A DNA stretch of 64,000 nt, taken from NCBI GenBank assembly GCA_009377585.1, contig WHTS01000001.1:7269-71268 (forward strand), read 5' to 3'. The notes under the pieces are model-generated. The model was not told where the DNA came from, ran no database searches, and saw only the letters and a program-made list of their open reading frames with translations. Below are positions 8,877-16,722 of this stretch, piece after piece. The stretch is from Betaproteobacteria bacterium (GTDB taxonomy: Bacteria > Pseudomonadota > Gammaproteobacteria > Burkholderiales > WYBJ01). The stretch's first letter is position 1; the number at the start of each line of letters is the position of its first letter. Made by a program: the position numbers and the translations under genes.

Positions 8877-8997
8877 TCCCGCTCTGGCGGAAGCGACCTC
8901 CCGCTCTGGCGGAAGCGACCTCCCGCGCAAGCGGGAGCCCAGGATTTGGGCTGCAATCCGAATCCGTCGGTTGCTGGATTCCCGCTTGCGCGGGAAT
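8877..8997. repeat. dRS3/REP-like intergenic repeat inside the ABC export operon
   Basis: Two perfect 22-bp direct copies of a TCCCGCTCTGGCGGAAGCGACC unit lie at 8877-8898 and 8899-8920 (each shown unit is split here as TCCCGCTCTGG + CGGAAGCGACC). Next come a 15-bp inverted repeat pair (CCCGCGCAAGCGGGA at 8922, its complement at 8980), a short hairpin around 8935-8951, and the palindrome ATTCCCGCTTGCGCGGGAAT at 8978-8997. The last resembles the ATTCCC-N8-GGGAAT dRS3 repeat of Neisseria and similar elements in other betaproteobacteria. It sits between the adaptor and ATPase genes of one operon. Confidence 0.75.
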
Positions 8998-9033
8998 GAC
9001 GACTTTCTTCGCTTGGCCGACTTTTCCAACAGC

Positions 9034-10251
9034 CTAGCCCGAAGCGGCCTGCAACGCGATCCGGTCGCCGTCGTGCAGCTTTTCGGGCGGGTTCGCGACC
9101 ACCTTGTCGCCGGGCGCGACGCCCTTGACCACTTCGAGCCAGTCGCCGAGCTTGTCGCCCGCTTCGATCGGGGTCTCGATGGCGCGATCCTCGCGCACGA
9201 CGTACACCACGCGCCGGCCGTTGCGCTCGACGATGGCGCCGGGATCGATCACGGTGCGCCGGGTGCGCAGCTCCGGCGGCAGCTCCTGCGACAGGAACGC
9301 CACCTTGGCGCTCATCTCCGGCAGCACGCGCGGGTCCTTGTCGATGAAGCGCACCTTCACCGTCACCGTGGCCTTGGCGCGGTCCACGGTCGGCACCATG
9401 CGCGCGACCACGCCGCGGAAGCGCCCATCGGGCAGGGCATCGAGCTGGATTTCGCACGGCTGATCGAGCCGCACCTTGCCCACGCTCGATTCGGACACGT
9501 CGGCTTCCACTTCCAGGGTCGACATGTCGGCCATCGTCACCACCGCCGCCTGCGATCCCAGCGCCGAAGAAAACGGCGTGATGACATCGCCCACGTTGGC
9601 GTTCTTGGTGAGGACCACGCCGTCGAACGGCGCGCGGATGAGCGTCTGTTCGACTTCGACTTCGGTCGCGCGCAGGTTCGCCTGCGCCACGGCGATCGCG
9701 GCGCGCTGGGCGCTGATCCCGGCCTTCGCCTTGTCCAGGCGGGCGATGGCGGTATCGTGCGCGGCCTGCGATACGAACTTGCGCTCGAGCAGGTCGCTCG
9801 AGCGCTTGAACGCGCGTTCGGCTTCGTGCAGCTCGGCCTGCGCTTGTTCGAGATTCGCCTGGGCGAGCTTCACGTTGGCGGCGGCCTGCTCGCGCTTCGC
9901 GGTCACATCGCGGTTCTCGAGGCGTGCCAACACCTCGCCCTGGTGCACGCTGCTGCCCTCGCGCACGCCCAGCCATTCGAGCCGTCCGGTTGCTTTCGAG
10001 GCGACCGCGGCCTTGCGTTGCGCGACCACGTAACCGGTCGCGTTGAGCAGCGTGTACGCCTGCGAGGGATACGCCGTGGCAACCGAGTAGGTCTCGACCG
10101 GCAACGGCGCGGTCGAGCGCCAGTAGAACACGCCCGCAGCGATTGCGGCGAGCACGATCAGCCACCCGATAAGGCGGGGCCAACGGCGTTTCGCGCGCAT
10201 TGCACCGGCGCCGCGTTCGATGCGCAGCTTGGACAGATCCGGTTGGGCCAT
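9034..10251 (-). CDS. HlyD/MacA-family periplasmic adaptor subunit
   Basis: A 405 aa membrane fusion protein. An N-terminal transmembrane anchor (about residues 26-44) follows a basic cytoplasmic stretch. Then come a lipoyl-like half-motif (VASKATGRLEWLGVREGSSVHQGEVLA, split by the hairpin), a heptad-rich alpha-helical hairpin (about 115-205), the returning lipoyl half (TLIRAPFDGVVLTKNANVGDVI) and beta-barrel domains. It is the first gene of the leftward ABC export operon and would bridge the inner-membrane permeases to an outer-membrane channel, which is not encoded nearby. The signature sequences are family-typical; the substrate is unknown. Confidence 0.93.
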   Translation of the reverse strand: MAQPDLSKLRIERGAGAMRAKRRWPRLIGWLIVLAAIAAGVFYWRSTAPLPVETYSVATAYPSQAYTLLNATGYVVAQRKAAVASKATGRLEWLGVREGSSVHQGEVLARLENRDVTAKREQAAANVKLAQANLEQAQAELHEAERAFKRSSDLLERKFVSQAAHDTAIARLDKAKAGISAQRAAIAVAQANLRATEVEVEQTLIRAPFDGVVLTKNANVGDVITPFSSALGSQAAVVTMADMSTLEVEADVSESSVGKVRLDQPCEIQLDALPDGRFRGVVARMVPTVDRAKATVTVKVRFIDKDPRVLPEMSAKVAFLSQELPPELRTRRTVIDPGAIVERNGRRVVYVVREDRAIETPIEAGDKLGDWLEVVKGVAPGDKVVANPPEKLHDGDRIALQAASG

Positions 10252-10588
10252 CTTTCGTTCTGGGCTCGCTGCCGGCAGCGCGGTGCTGGCGGCATGCTGC
10301 CTCGTGCCTCCGAAAACGTGCAGGGGAAGCGGGGTCGCAGGGGCGCCGACGAGGCGTCCCAGGCGGTTCGCGCCGGCGCTCGGGCCGGATGTAATCGCGC
10401 CGCGACTGCGGTGCGTTCACGTGGCCGGATTCTAACAGCCCGCCATACGGACTTTCGCATCCACTGCGTTCCGATACGCGGCACGCGCGTTCGCTTTTCG
10501 GCGCGATCGCTTGCGTCGAGTGCCGTAAGGCGGCGCGGCGCGCTACCATCGGTTCGTCATACCCCTATTGTCAATGCGAGGAGTCATC

Positions 10589-11563
10589 ATGCGAGTTGTC
10601 ATCGGGTCGCTTGCGTTTGCTGCTTTGTTCGGCGCTTGTTCCGCTTTGGCCCAGTCGAGCGCCGCTGCGAGCTATCCCGCGAAGCCGGTGCGGCTCCTCC
10701 TGGGCCCGGGACCGGGCAGCGTGGCGGACGGATTGACGCGCGTCGTGGCCGCTGCCATGAGCGAGATGTGGGGCCAGCAGGTCGTGGTCGAGAATCGGTC
10801 GGGCGCCGGCAATACGATCGCGCCCGCCTACGTTGCCAAGGCCGCCCCGGACGGTTACACGCTGCACCGCTGCGGCGTGGGTGATTCGATCGCCCCGGCG
10901 TTGTACAAGAACCTTTCGTACAGCCACCTGCGCGACTTCGCCATCCTGGCGCGGATCGGCCTGTCGCCCAACATCCTGGTGATCCATCCCAGCATACCGG
11001 CGAAGAACCTCAAGGAGTACGTCGCGCTCGCCAAGGCCCATCCCGGCAAGCTCGAGTACGGCTCGACCGGGCGCGGCTCGTCGCCGCAGCTTTCGTTCGA
11101 GCTGCTCAAGAGCATGTCCAAGGCGGACATCACGTTCGTGCCCTACAAGAGCGCCGCGCTGGCCCAGAACGACCTGTTGGCCGGCCGGATCTCGGCGCAC
11201 ATGTCGAACCTGCCCAATTACATCGCGCCGGTCAAAGCGGGCAAGGTGCGCGCGCTCGGCGTGACGACGGCCAAGCGCAGCGAATGGCTGCCGGAAGTGC
11301 CGTCGATCGCGGAGGCCCTGCCTGGCTACGACGTCTCTTCCTGGTACGGCATCTGTGCGCCCGTCGGACTGGACAAGGCCATCCAGAAGAAGATCGAGAC
11401 CGACGTTCTCAAGCTGCTCACCCAGCCGAAACTCAAGCAGCGGCTCACGGACATGGGTGTGATCGTGGAGCCTCTCGATTCGGTTGCCTTCACCGAGTTC
11501 TTCCGTGTCGAGACCGCCCGGTGGGCCAAGGTCGCGCGCGAAGCCGGGATCGAGCCGCAGTAA
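10589..11563 (+). CDS. Bug family (TctC) periplasmic solute-binding protein
   Basis: A 324 aa binding protein; the ATG at 10589 has GAGGAG six bases upstream, better than an in-frame TTG at 10568. The signal peptide ends at ALAQ (about residue 22). The first ligand-binding loop reads GPGPGSVADG instead of the usual PFxxGGxxD, and PDGYT is followed by LHRCGVGDSI, so the pocket is likely to differ from most Bugs here. ENRSGAGN, FVPYKS and the C-terminal AREAGIEP segment are retained. It is divergent from the ABC export operon and upstream of an MmgE/PrpD gene (236 bp gap). Confidence 0.94.
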   Translation: MRVVIGSLAFAALFGACSALAQSSAAASYPAKPVRLLLGPGPGSVADGLTRVVAAAMSEMWGQQVVVENRSGAGNTIAPAYVAKAAPDGYTLHRCGVGDSIAPALYKNLSYSHLRDFAILARIGLSPNILVIHPSIPAKNLKEYVALAKAHPGKLEYGSTGRGSSPQLSFELLKSMSKADITFVPYKSAALAQNDLLAGRISAHMSNLPNYIAPVKAGKVRALGVTTAKRSEWLPEVPSIAEALPGYDVSSWYGICAPVGLDKAIQKKIETDVLKLLTQPKLKQRLTDMGVIVEPLDSVAFTEFFRVETARWAKVAREAGIEPQ

Positions 11564-11798
11564 CGACTGGCGCGTTGATCTAAATCCACACCACCCCGCC
11601 CGCATCCGCGGGCACGTGGCCCGATGCGATGCAGCGCATCGGCGTTCGCCGGCTCGGATGTGCGCAGGGTCGCCAACCCGCATCCCCGCATCCGCCTTGT
11701 CAGCGATGACCTCGCGGTGAACGATTGACGCCCACTGCCCGCGGGCGCGACACTCGTCGCAATCCGAATCGAACCGGTTCCACCGCACGAGGTGCCAC

Positions 11799-13154
11799 GT
11801 GAACGCCAACGCCACCGAGCAAATCGCCCGCTTCATCGCCACGACGCGCTACGAGGACATCCCGCAGCCGGTGCGCGCTGCCACCCGGACCATCATTCTC
11901 GACGGGATCGCCAACCTTCTGGCGGGTTCGAAGCAGCCGGTGCTGGACCACATCCATCGCTACGTCGAGCGTCTCGGCGGCCGCCCCGAGTGCGCCGTGG
12001 TCGGTGCGAGCTTTCGCACCAATGCGTTGCTCGCGGCGTTCGCCAACGGCGCCGCCATGCACGTGCTCGATTACGAGCCGCAGGGCATTCCCTCGACGCA
12101 CGGCACCTCGACCTTGCTGCCCGGCGTGCTGGCACTGGCGGAAGTCAACGGCTCCTCGGGGCGCGAGGTGCTGACCGCGTTCGCGGTGGGATGGGAAATC
12201 CAGCAGCGCATCGCGATGGCCGCGCGCAAGTCCGAGTCGCGCCCGTTCCATCCGCCGGGCATCTACGGTCCGCCGTCGGCCGCCACGGCTTGCGCCAAGC
12301 TGCTCGGGCTGGACGAACAGAAGGTGCGCATGGCGCTCGGCATCGGCGCATCGAGAACCGGGGCGCTGTTCGCCAACAACGGCACCATGACCAAGTGCAC
12401 GCATCCGGGCAATTCGTGCCGCATGGGCGTGGAAGCGGCCCTGCTGGCCGCGGACGGGTTCACCGCGCACGATGCGATCTTCGAAACGGAACGCGGCTAC
12501 GTCGAGACGATCTTCGGCGCCGAGTTCGTCTGGGAGGACCTGCTGGACGGATTGGGCAGCCGCTGGAACCTGGAGCAGCACGGCTTCAACATCAAGCGCT
12601 ACCCGGCGCAGATCAACATGCAATGGGCGACCGAGTCGGTGGTGCTCTTGCGCGAGAAGCACGGTATTCGCGCCGACGATGTCGAGTGGCTCGAGATCGA
12701 AGCGTCCTCGCGCCGGCCCGGCCTTTCGCGCCCCGCGCCTGAGACCGGGCTGGACGGCAAGTTCAGCTACCAGTACGTTGCGGCCGTGGCGCTCACCCAG
12801 GATCAGGTCGGCATCGATTCGTTTTCCGACGCGGTGCGGTTCTCGGCGCCAGTGGAGGCCGCGCTGAAGAAGATCCGCCTCAAGCCCAACCCCGATATCT
12901 CCACCTCGACCCTCGAGACCTGGGTGCAGGCGCGGGCGAAACTGAAGGACGGACGCGAACTGGTCGAGCGCTGCGATGCGTATCGCGGCTCGTCGCGCAA
13001 TCCGATCGGGCGCGATCAGCACCTGGTGAAGGTGCGCGATTGCATGCGCCGCGCGCTGCCCGAAGCCGCCATGGAGCGGCTGATCGACCTGGTCGACGGC
13101 CTGGAAGAAGTGCAAGACGCCCGGGTGCTGGCGCGGGCGCTTTCGGGGGCGTAG
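11799..13154 (+). CDS. MmgE/PrpD family protein
   Basis: A 451 aa protein starting at GTG after a weak CGAGG site. It matches the MmgE/PrpD fold that includes 2-methylcitrate dehydratase, cis-aconitate decarboxylase and iminodisuccinate epimerase. Supporting segments are TIILDGIANLLAG near the N-terminus, FANGAAMHVLDYEP (residues about 78-91), HPPGIYGPPSAATACAKLLG, and GTMTKCTHPGNSC near residue 200. Many Burkholderiales genomes carry diverged MmgE/PrpD copies beside Bug genes, as here, and these act on unknown dicarboxylates or tricarboxylates. PrpD proper is longer (about 480 aa), so I do not assign the methylcitrate cycle. Confidence 0.9.
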   Translation: MNANATEQIARFIATTRYEDIPQPVRAATRTIILDGIANLLAGSKQPVLDHIHRYVERLGGRPECAVVGASFRTNALLAAFANGAAMHVLDYEPQGIPSTHGTSTLLPGVLALAEVNGSSGREVLTAFAVGWEIQQRIAMAARKSESRPFHPPGIYGPPSAATACAKLLGLDEQKVRMALGIGASRTGALFANNGTMTKCTHPGNSCRMGVEAALLAADGFTAHDAIFETERGYVETIFGAEFVWEDLLDGLGSRWNLEQHGFNIKRYPAQINMQWATESVVLLREKHGIRADDVEWLEIEASSRRPGLSRPAPETGLDGKFSYQYVAAVALTQDQVGIDSFSDAVRFSAPVEAALKKIRLKPNPDISTSTLETWVQARAKLKDGRELVERCDAYRGSSRNPIGRDQHLVKVRDCMRRALPEAAMERLIDLVDGLEEVQDARVLARALSGA

Positions 13155-13380
13155 CGAGCTTCCGCCACATGGCGGACAGCCCGCTCCCTCACTTGCAGTG
13201 CGCGCATCGGCATGCAGGCGGATGTCGTTTGGCCGGCGCGGACCGCCTCGAACAGCTACGTCGTAGGCTCGACGATCGGTGACACGGCGGTTGGCGTCGA
13301 CTCGCTTTGCGATCGATCCCCACAAGTGGGGCCCCTCGCCCGGGAAGCTCGCGCCGCTATGGTCCGCGAATTCCCGGCCT

Positions 13381-13422
13381 CACCCTCCCCTCTCCCCCCG
13401 GGAGAGGGGCTGGGGGTGAGGG
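13381..13422. repeat. CCCTCTCC/GGGAGAGGG hairpin repeat, copy 1
   Basis: A palindrome of CCCTCTCC and GGGAGAGGG followed by CTGGGGGTGAGGG. The same unit recurs near 24846, 39822 and 56641. Here it lies between the ends of a rightward PrpD gene and the leftward 60-aa gene, where it could act as a bidirectional terminator. Confidence 0.75.
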
Positions 13423-13432
13423 AAGATTCGCC

Positions 13433-13615
13433 TCAACCCGCCTGCGGCGGATGCTGCGGCGGTATCACGGTCGTTTCGGGATCTACCGCGTTGCGTCCGG
13501 CAGGGTTCGCGCGGCTTTCCTTTTTGTCGTCGGGCGGGAGTCGGATCGTGGTGCAGGCGATCGGTGCGGCGCCGTTACCGGCGGCAGGCGCGGTCGGCTT
13601 CTTTTCCTCGCTCAT
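13433..13615 (-). CDS. small hypothetical protein (60 aa), coupled to the upstream gene
   Basis: The ATG overlaps the TGA stop of the upstream 256-aa gene as ATGA, a classic translational-coupling arrangement. The product is 60 aa, hydrophilic, begins MSEEKKPTAP and is rich in proline and charged residues, with a single cysteine (ACTTIRLPP) and a PPQHPPQAG tail. It has no signal peptide or membrane helix and is probably partly disordered. The hairpin repeat lies immediately after its stop. I do not recognise a family. The overlap and shared strand suggest it works with the 256-aa protein, perhaps as a small partner; that is inference. Confidence 0.55.
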   Translation of the reverse strand: MSEEKKPTAPAAGNGAAPIACTTIRLPPDDKKESRANPAGRNAVDPETTVIPPQHPPQAG

Positions 13616-14382
13616 GCCGTTGCCCGCTCCTTGTGGCCGGCCAGCACGTGACTCAACCAGGTGAGCGCCTTGCGTTCCAGTCGATCGGCTCGAACCGCCG
13701 GATCGGCGATGCGCGGGTCGTGCAGGGTTCGGGCGATCCACGGATACAGCAGGTCGTCGCTGCAGCCGTGCCCGAACATGAACATCAGCATCACTACGGC
13801 CGTTTGGCTGCGCGCCGCTTCGAAGCCGGCCTTGCGGGCGGCTGCAATGCCTTCGGCGACGAGACCCCGCAACGCCTCCTTGCCGGCGTACGCCGCCTTT
13901 TCGGGAAAGACGTTCGCAAGCTCCCACATCACGCCGTCTTCGATGGAGCCGTGAGGAGGCGCCGGCGGACGCTGACTGAGCTGCGCGAGCTTGCGCAGCG
14001 CTTCGCGCGTATTGACGCCGTCCGGGCCTGAAACCTTCTGCTGGTAATCGAGCACTTTTTCGTACAGGCGGTTGGCCCGCGTCATCTGCTCCGCATCGGC
14101 TTGCAGGATGGCGCGGGCCCAGGGATATTGCGGGTCGTCGTCGAAGGCGCTGCCGAACAGGAACATCGCTTCGATGCACAGCCGCACCGGGCCGCGCTGG
14201 GTGAAGCCGTGCTGCTGCGCACGCGTCGAGCCAGCACGGATGGCACGGCGCAGCTGCTCCTCGCCGATCACCTTGGCGAGCTTCGGAGCGAACTGAAGGC
14301 CGTGCGCCACCATTTCGTTTTCGAACTGCACGCCAGCAGTTCGATGCAGGGCAGCCATATGCTGCTCGCTGATCACCAGCAC
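13612..14382 (-). CDS. conserved hypothetical protein with internal duplication, possibly T6SS/PAAR-associated
   Basis: A 256 aa soluble protein. The GTG at 14382 is preferred because GGGAGGA lies 4 bp upstream and it gives an N-terminus of MLVISEQHM; an ATG at 14358 would lose 8 residues. It contains two similar halves: EEQLRRAIRAGSTRAQQHGF...AMFLFGSAFDDDPQYPWARAI (about 41-94) and KEALRGLVAEGIAAARKAGF...LMFMFGHGCSDDLLYPWIART (about 168-220). I associate the family by memory with uncharacterised proteins found beside PAAR/VgrG genes of type VI secretion, but no such genes occur here. It is followed by the coupled 60-aa gene. Function unknown; helical, alpha-alpha repeat-like character is inferred. 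Confidence 0.72.
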   Translation of the reverse strand: MLVISEQHMAALHRTAGVQFENEMVAHGLQFAPKLAKVIGEEQLRRAIRAGSTRAQQHGFTQRGPVRLCIEAMFLFGSAFDDDPQYPWARAILQADAEQMTRANRLYEKVLDYQQKVSGPDGVNTREALRKLAQLSQRPPAPPHGSIEDGVMWELANVFPEKAAYAGKEALRGLVAEGIAAARKAGFEAARSQTAVVMLMFMFGHGCSDDLLYPWIARTLHDPRIADPAVRADRLERKALTWLSHVLAGHKERATA

Positions 14383-14540
14383 AGCGTCCTCCCGGAAGTC
14401 GTCCAAATGTACTCGCCTGCGCGGCGTTTGAACAGTTGAGGCGTGCCCATGTCGACGCGTGCCTCGGGCTTGGGGCCGTGAGCTTAAGGCGCGTCTTGCG
14501 CACGACGGGCGGCAGGAACACGCCCGGCGGCAGGCAAGGG

Positions 14541-14713
14541 ATGCGCCGGCAGGAGGCAAGAATGCGCCGGCCGGGAGGCAAGAATGCGCCGGCCGGGAGA
14601 CAAGAATGCGCCGGCCGGGAGACAAGAATGCGCCGGCGGGAGGCAAGAATGCGCCGGCCGGGAGACAAGAATGCGCCGGCCGGGAGACAAGAATGCGCCG
14701 GCGGGAGGCAAGA
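14541..14713. repeat. 21/22-bp tandem repeat array (8 units plus a partial)
   Basis: Eight head-to-tail units starting at 14541, 14562, 14584, 14606, 14628, 14649, 14671 and 14693, each ATGCGCCGGC(C)GGGAG(G/A)CAAGA. Three units are 21 bp and five are 22 bp. A decayed ninth unit follows. Every unit contains a Shine-Dalgarno-like GGGAG(G) placed 5-6 bases before the ATG of the next unit. There are no unique spacers, so it is not a CRISPR. It occupies the 396 bp gap between the leftward 14382 start and the Bug ATG at 14779. Confidence 0.92.
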
Positions 14714-14778
14714 ATGCGCCGAAGGCGCGTGGGCCTGTGGTTACAATGAAGAGACGCAGCATGAGGAGGAAAACACAC

Positions 14779-15744
14779 ATGAATCGCATCCTGGCCATCG
14801 GCGCGCTGGTCCTGTGCGCCGCCACGCCGCCGACATTCGCCCAGAGCTTCGGTGGGAAACCGATCCGGTTCGTGGTCGGCTTTCCGCCCGGCGGCCCGAC
14901 CGACTTCACCGCTCGCCTGTTGGCCGCGAAGATGCCGGCGCTGCTCGGCACCAATGCGATCGTCGAGAATCGGGCCGGCGCGAACGCCACCATCGCCGCC
15001 GATCACGTCGCGCGATCGGCGCCCGACGGCCATACGCTGTACTTTTCCACCTGCGGAGCGCTCGCGATCAGCCCGCACATCATGCCGAAACTTCCGTACG
15101 ATCCGCTGCGGGATTTCGCGCCGATCGGCCAGGTGGTCAATGCCAGCAGCACGCTTGCCGTCCATCCGTCGCTGCCGGTGAAGAATGTGAAGGAGTTCGC
15201 GGCGCTCGCCCGTGCGCGCAAGGGTCAAGTTACGCTCGCGTCCAGCGGGGTCGGCAGCATTCCGCACCTTGCGCTGGAGCTGCTGAAGGCTGCGGCCAAG
15301 ATCGACCTCGTGCACGTGCCGTACAAGGGCGCCGCGCCTTCGATGGTGGATGCGATGGGCGGGCAGGTGAGCGCCATCATCCTGGATGTCACGCCGTTGC
15401 TGCCGCACATTCGCGCCGGCAAGCTGCGCGCGATCGGCATCGCCGGCGAGAAGCGGGTCGAGGTCCTTCCCGATGTCGCCACCCTGGAAGAGCAGGGATT
15501 CAAGAACGTGGAGGCGGCCAACTGGTACGCGATCCTTGCCCCGGCCAAGACGCCGCGCGAGCTGGTGAATCGTTTGAGCCAGGCGATCCAGAAGGCGATG
15601 AGCATGCCGGACGTGCGCGACAAGTTGCTCGCCACCGGCGCCGACCCCGTTGCCGGAACGCCCGAGCAGCTTGCCGCGCTGCTCGAGCGCGACTACGACA
15701 AGTGGGGGAAGCTCATTCGGGAGAAGAACATCACGGCGGAGTGA
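14779..15744 (+). CDS. Bug family (TctC) periplasmic solute-binding protein
   Basis: A 321 aa binding protein whose ATG lies 8 bp after GAGGAGGA. Upstream in-frame ATGs belong to the tandem repeat array and are not considered the natural start, though they could give extended products. The signal peptide ends near TFAQS (about residue 23). KPIRFVVGFPPGGPTDF, ENRAGANATIA, PDGHTLY, HVPYKGAAPSMVDAMGG and LIREKNI are typical Bug landmarks. The reading frame continues after the TGA stop into a truncated conserved ORF at 15751, separated by only two codons. Confidence 0.94.
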   Translation: MNRILAIGALVLCAATPPTFAQSFGGKPIRFVVGFPPGGPTDFTARLLAAKMPALLGTNAIVENRAGANATIAADHVARSAPDGHTLYFSTCGALAISPHIMPKLPYDPLRDFAPIGQVVNASSTLAVHPSLPVKNVKEFAALARARKGQVTLASSGVGSIPHLALELLKAAAKIDLVHVPYKGAAPSMVDAMGGQVSAIILDVTPLLPHIRAGKLRAIGIAGEKRVEVLPDVATLEEQGFKNVEAANWYAILAPAKTPRELVNRLSQAIQKAMSMPDVRDKLLATGADPVAGTPEQLAALLERDYDKWGKLIREKNITAE

Positions 15745-15750
15745 TCGTGC

Positions 15751-16464
15751 TTGCCGTTCTTGCACGGCGGCAAGCTTTATATCGCCGGCCAGCCCGGTGA
15801 GCGCTATGCCATCCGGGTCAGCAATCGCAGCGCCGGCAGAATCCTCTCGGTGGTATCGGTCGACGGTGTCAACGTGGTGAGCGGCGAAAGCGCCGCCCCG
15901 GGCCAGACCGGCTACGTATTCTCGCCGTGGCAATCCTACGAGATATCGGGGTGGCGCAAGAACGCCGACGAGGTGGCTTCGTTTTATTTCACGGCGCTAC
16001 CCGACAGCTACGCCGCACGCACCGGGCGTGCGAACGACGTGGGCGTCATCGGCGTCGCGGTGTTTCGCGAGCGGACGCCAGCGCGTCGCAGGCCGCAGCC
16101 CTATCCGCATCCCCAGGAAAGCGCAGGGAACCGGATGGATGAGAGCGGGAAGGCCGAGCGCTCCGAAGCGCCCGCTGCGCCTGCGGACGATCCTGCCGGC
16201 AGCGTGCGGGAGTCGGAGCAATTCGGCGCGACGGCGCCGAGGCGGCAACTCGACAAGCTCGGCACCGGCCATGGCGAGCGCGAGCATTCGGCGGTGGCGT
16301 TCACCGACTTCCGGCGTGCGAGCGCGCACCCTGAGCAAGTGTTCACGATCTACTACGACCGCTATGAGAACCTGGTCGCGCGCGGCATCATCCCGGGTGC
16401 GCCACGATTCGCGCAACCGCGGCCGTTTCCGGGTGCCGTGCGTTTCGTGCCCGATCCGGGCTGA
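15751..16464 (+). pseudogene. 5'-truncated conserved hypothetical protein
   Basis: An open frame of 237 codons with no good start (TTG at 15751 only) and no ribosome site. Its beginning, GGKLYIAGQPGERYAIRVSN, followed by SVVSVDGVNVVSGESA and WQSYEISGWRKNADEVASFYF, matches a conserved betaproteobacterial hypothetical family whose members, as I recall, start roughly 25 residues earlier. The frame is in phase with the preceding Bug gene, only two codons after its TGA. I infer that the 5' end was lost when the upstream sequence was replaced by the Bug gene. The downstream part stays open, with a proline/acid-rich linker and a C-terminal EQVFTIYYDRYENLVARGII. It could still be translated by readthrough or reinitiation. 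Confidence 0.6.
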
Positions 16465-16722
16465 TTGCCCTCTCGCACGGCCCGCGAGCAGCGCCGGCGC
16501 AGCGGCTCGATGGCCGCGCGTGCAACCGATTCGCCGGGAGCGCACGCAAGCTTCGGTGTACGGCTGGAACGCGGCACGCGCGCGAAAACGGCTTCGTCCA
16601 TGATCGGAGTTACCATACCGGCAGGCTGTGTCCGGGCGCAGGAACGCCCCGTCGTTGCCGGCATGACCGGCACGGCTTGCGGGCGCAGAAATTTCAAAGC
16701 GCGATCCGTGGAGGGAATTTTG

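Noticed and set aside
8860-10884. 674-codon plus-strand frame
   Set aside because: Antisense of the adaptor gene and repeat; the real protein on the minus strand has clear domains.
11799-13154. 2-methylcitrate dehydratase of the propionate pathway
   Set aside because: No prpB, prpC or acnD nearby and the protein is diverged and shorter than PrpD.
13433-14382. Part of a type VI secretion cluster
   Set aside because: No Hcp, VgrG, PAAR, Tss or ClpV gene is present; only a remembered family association supports it.
14541-14713. Possible CRISPR array
   Set aside because: Units are contiguous with no unique spacers, and there is no cas gene; it is a simple tandem repeat.
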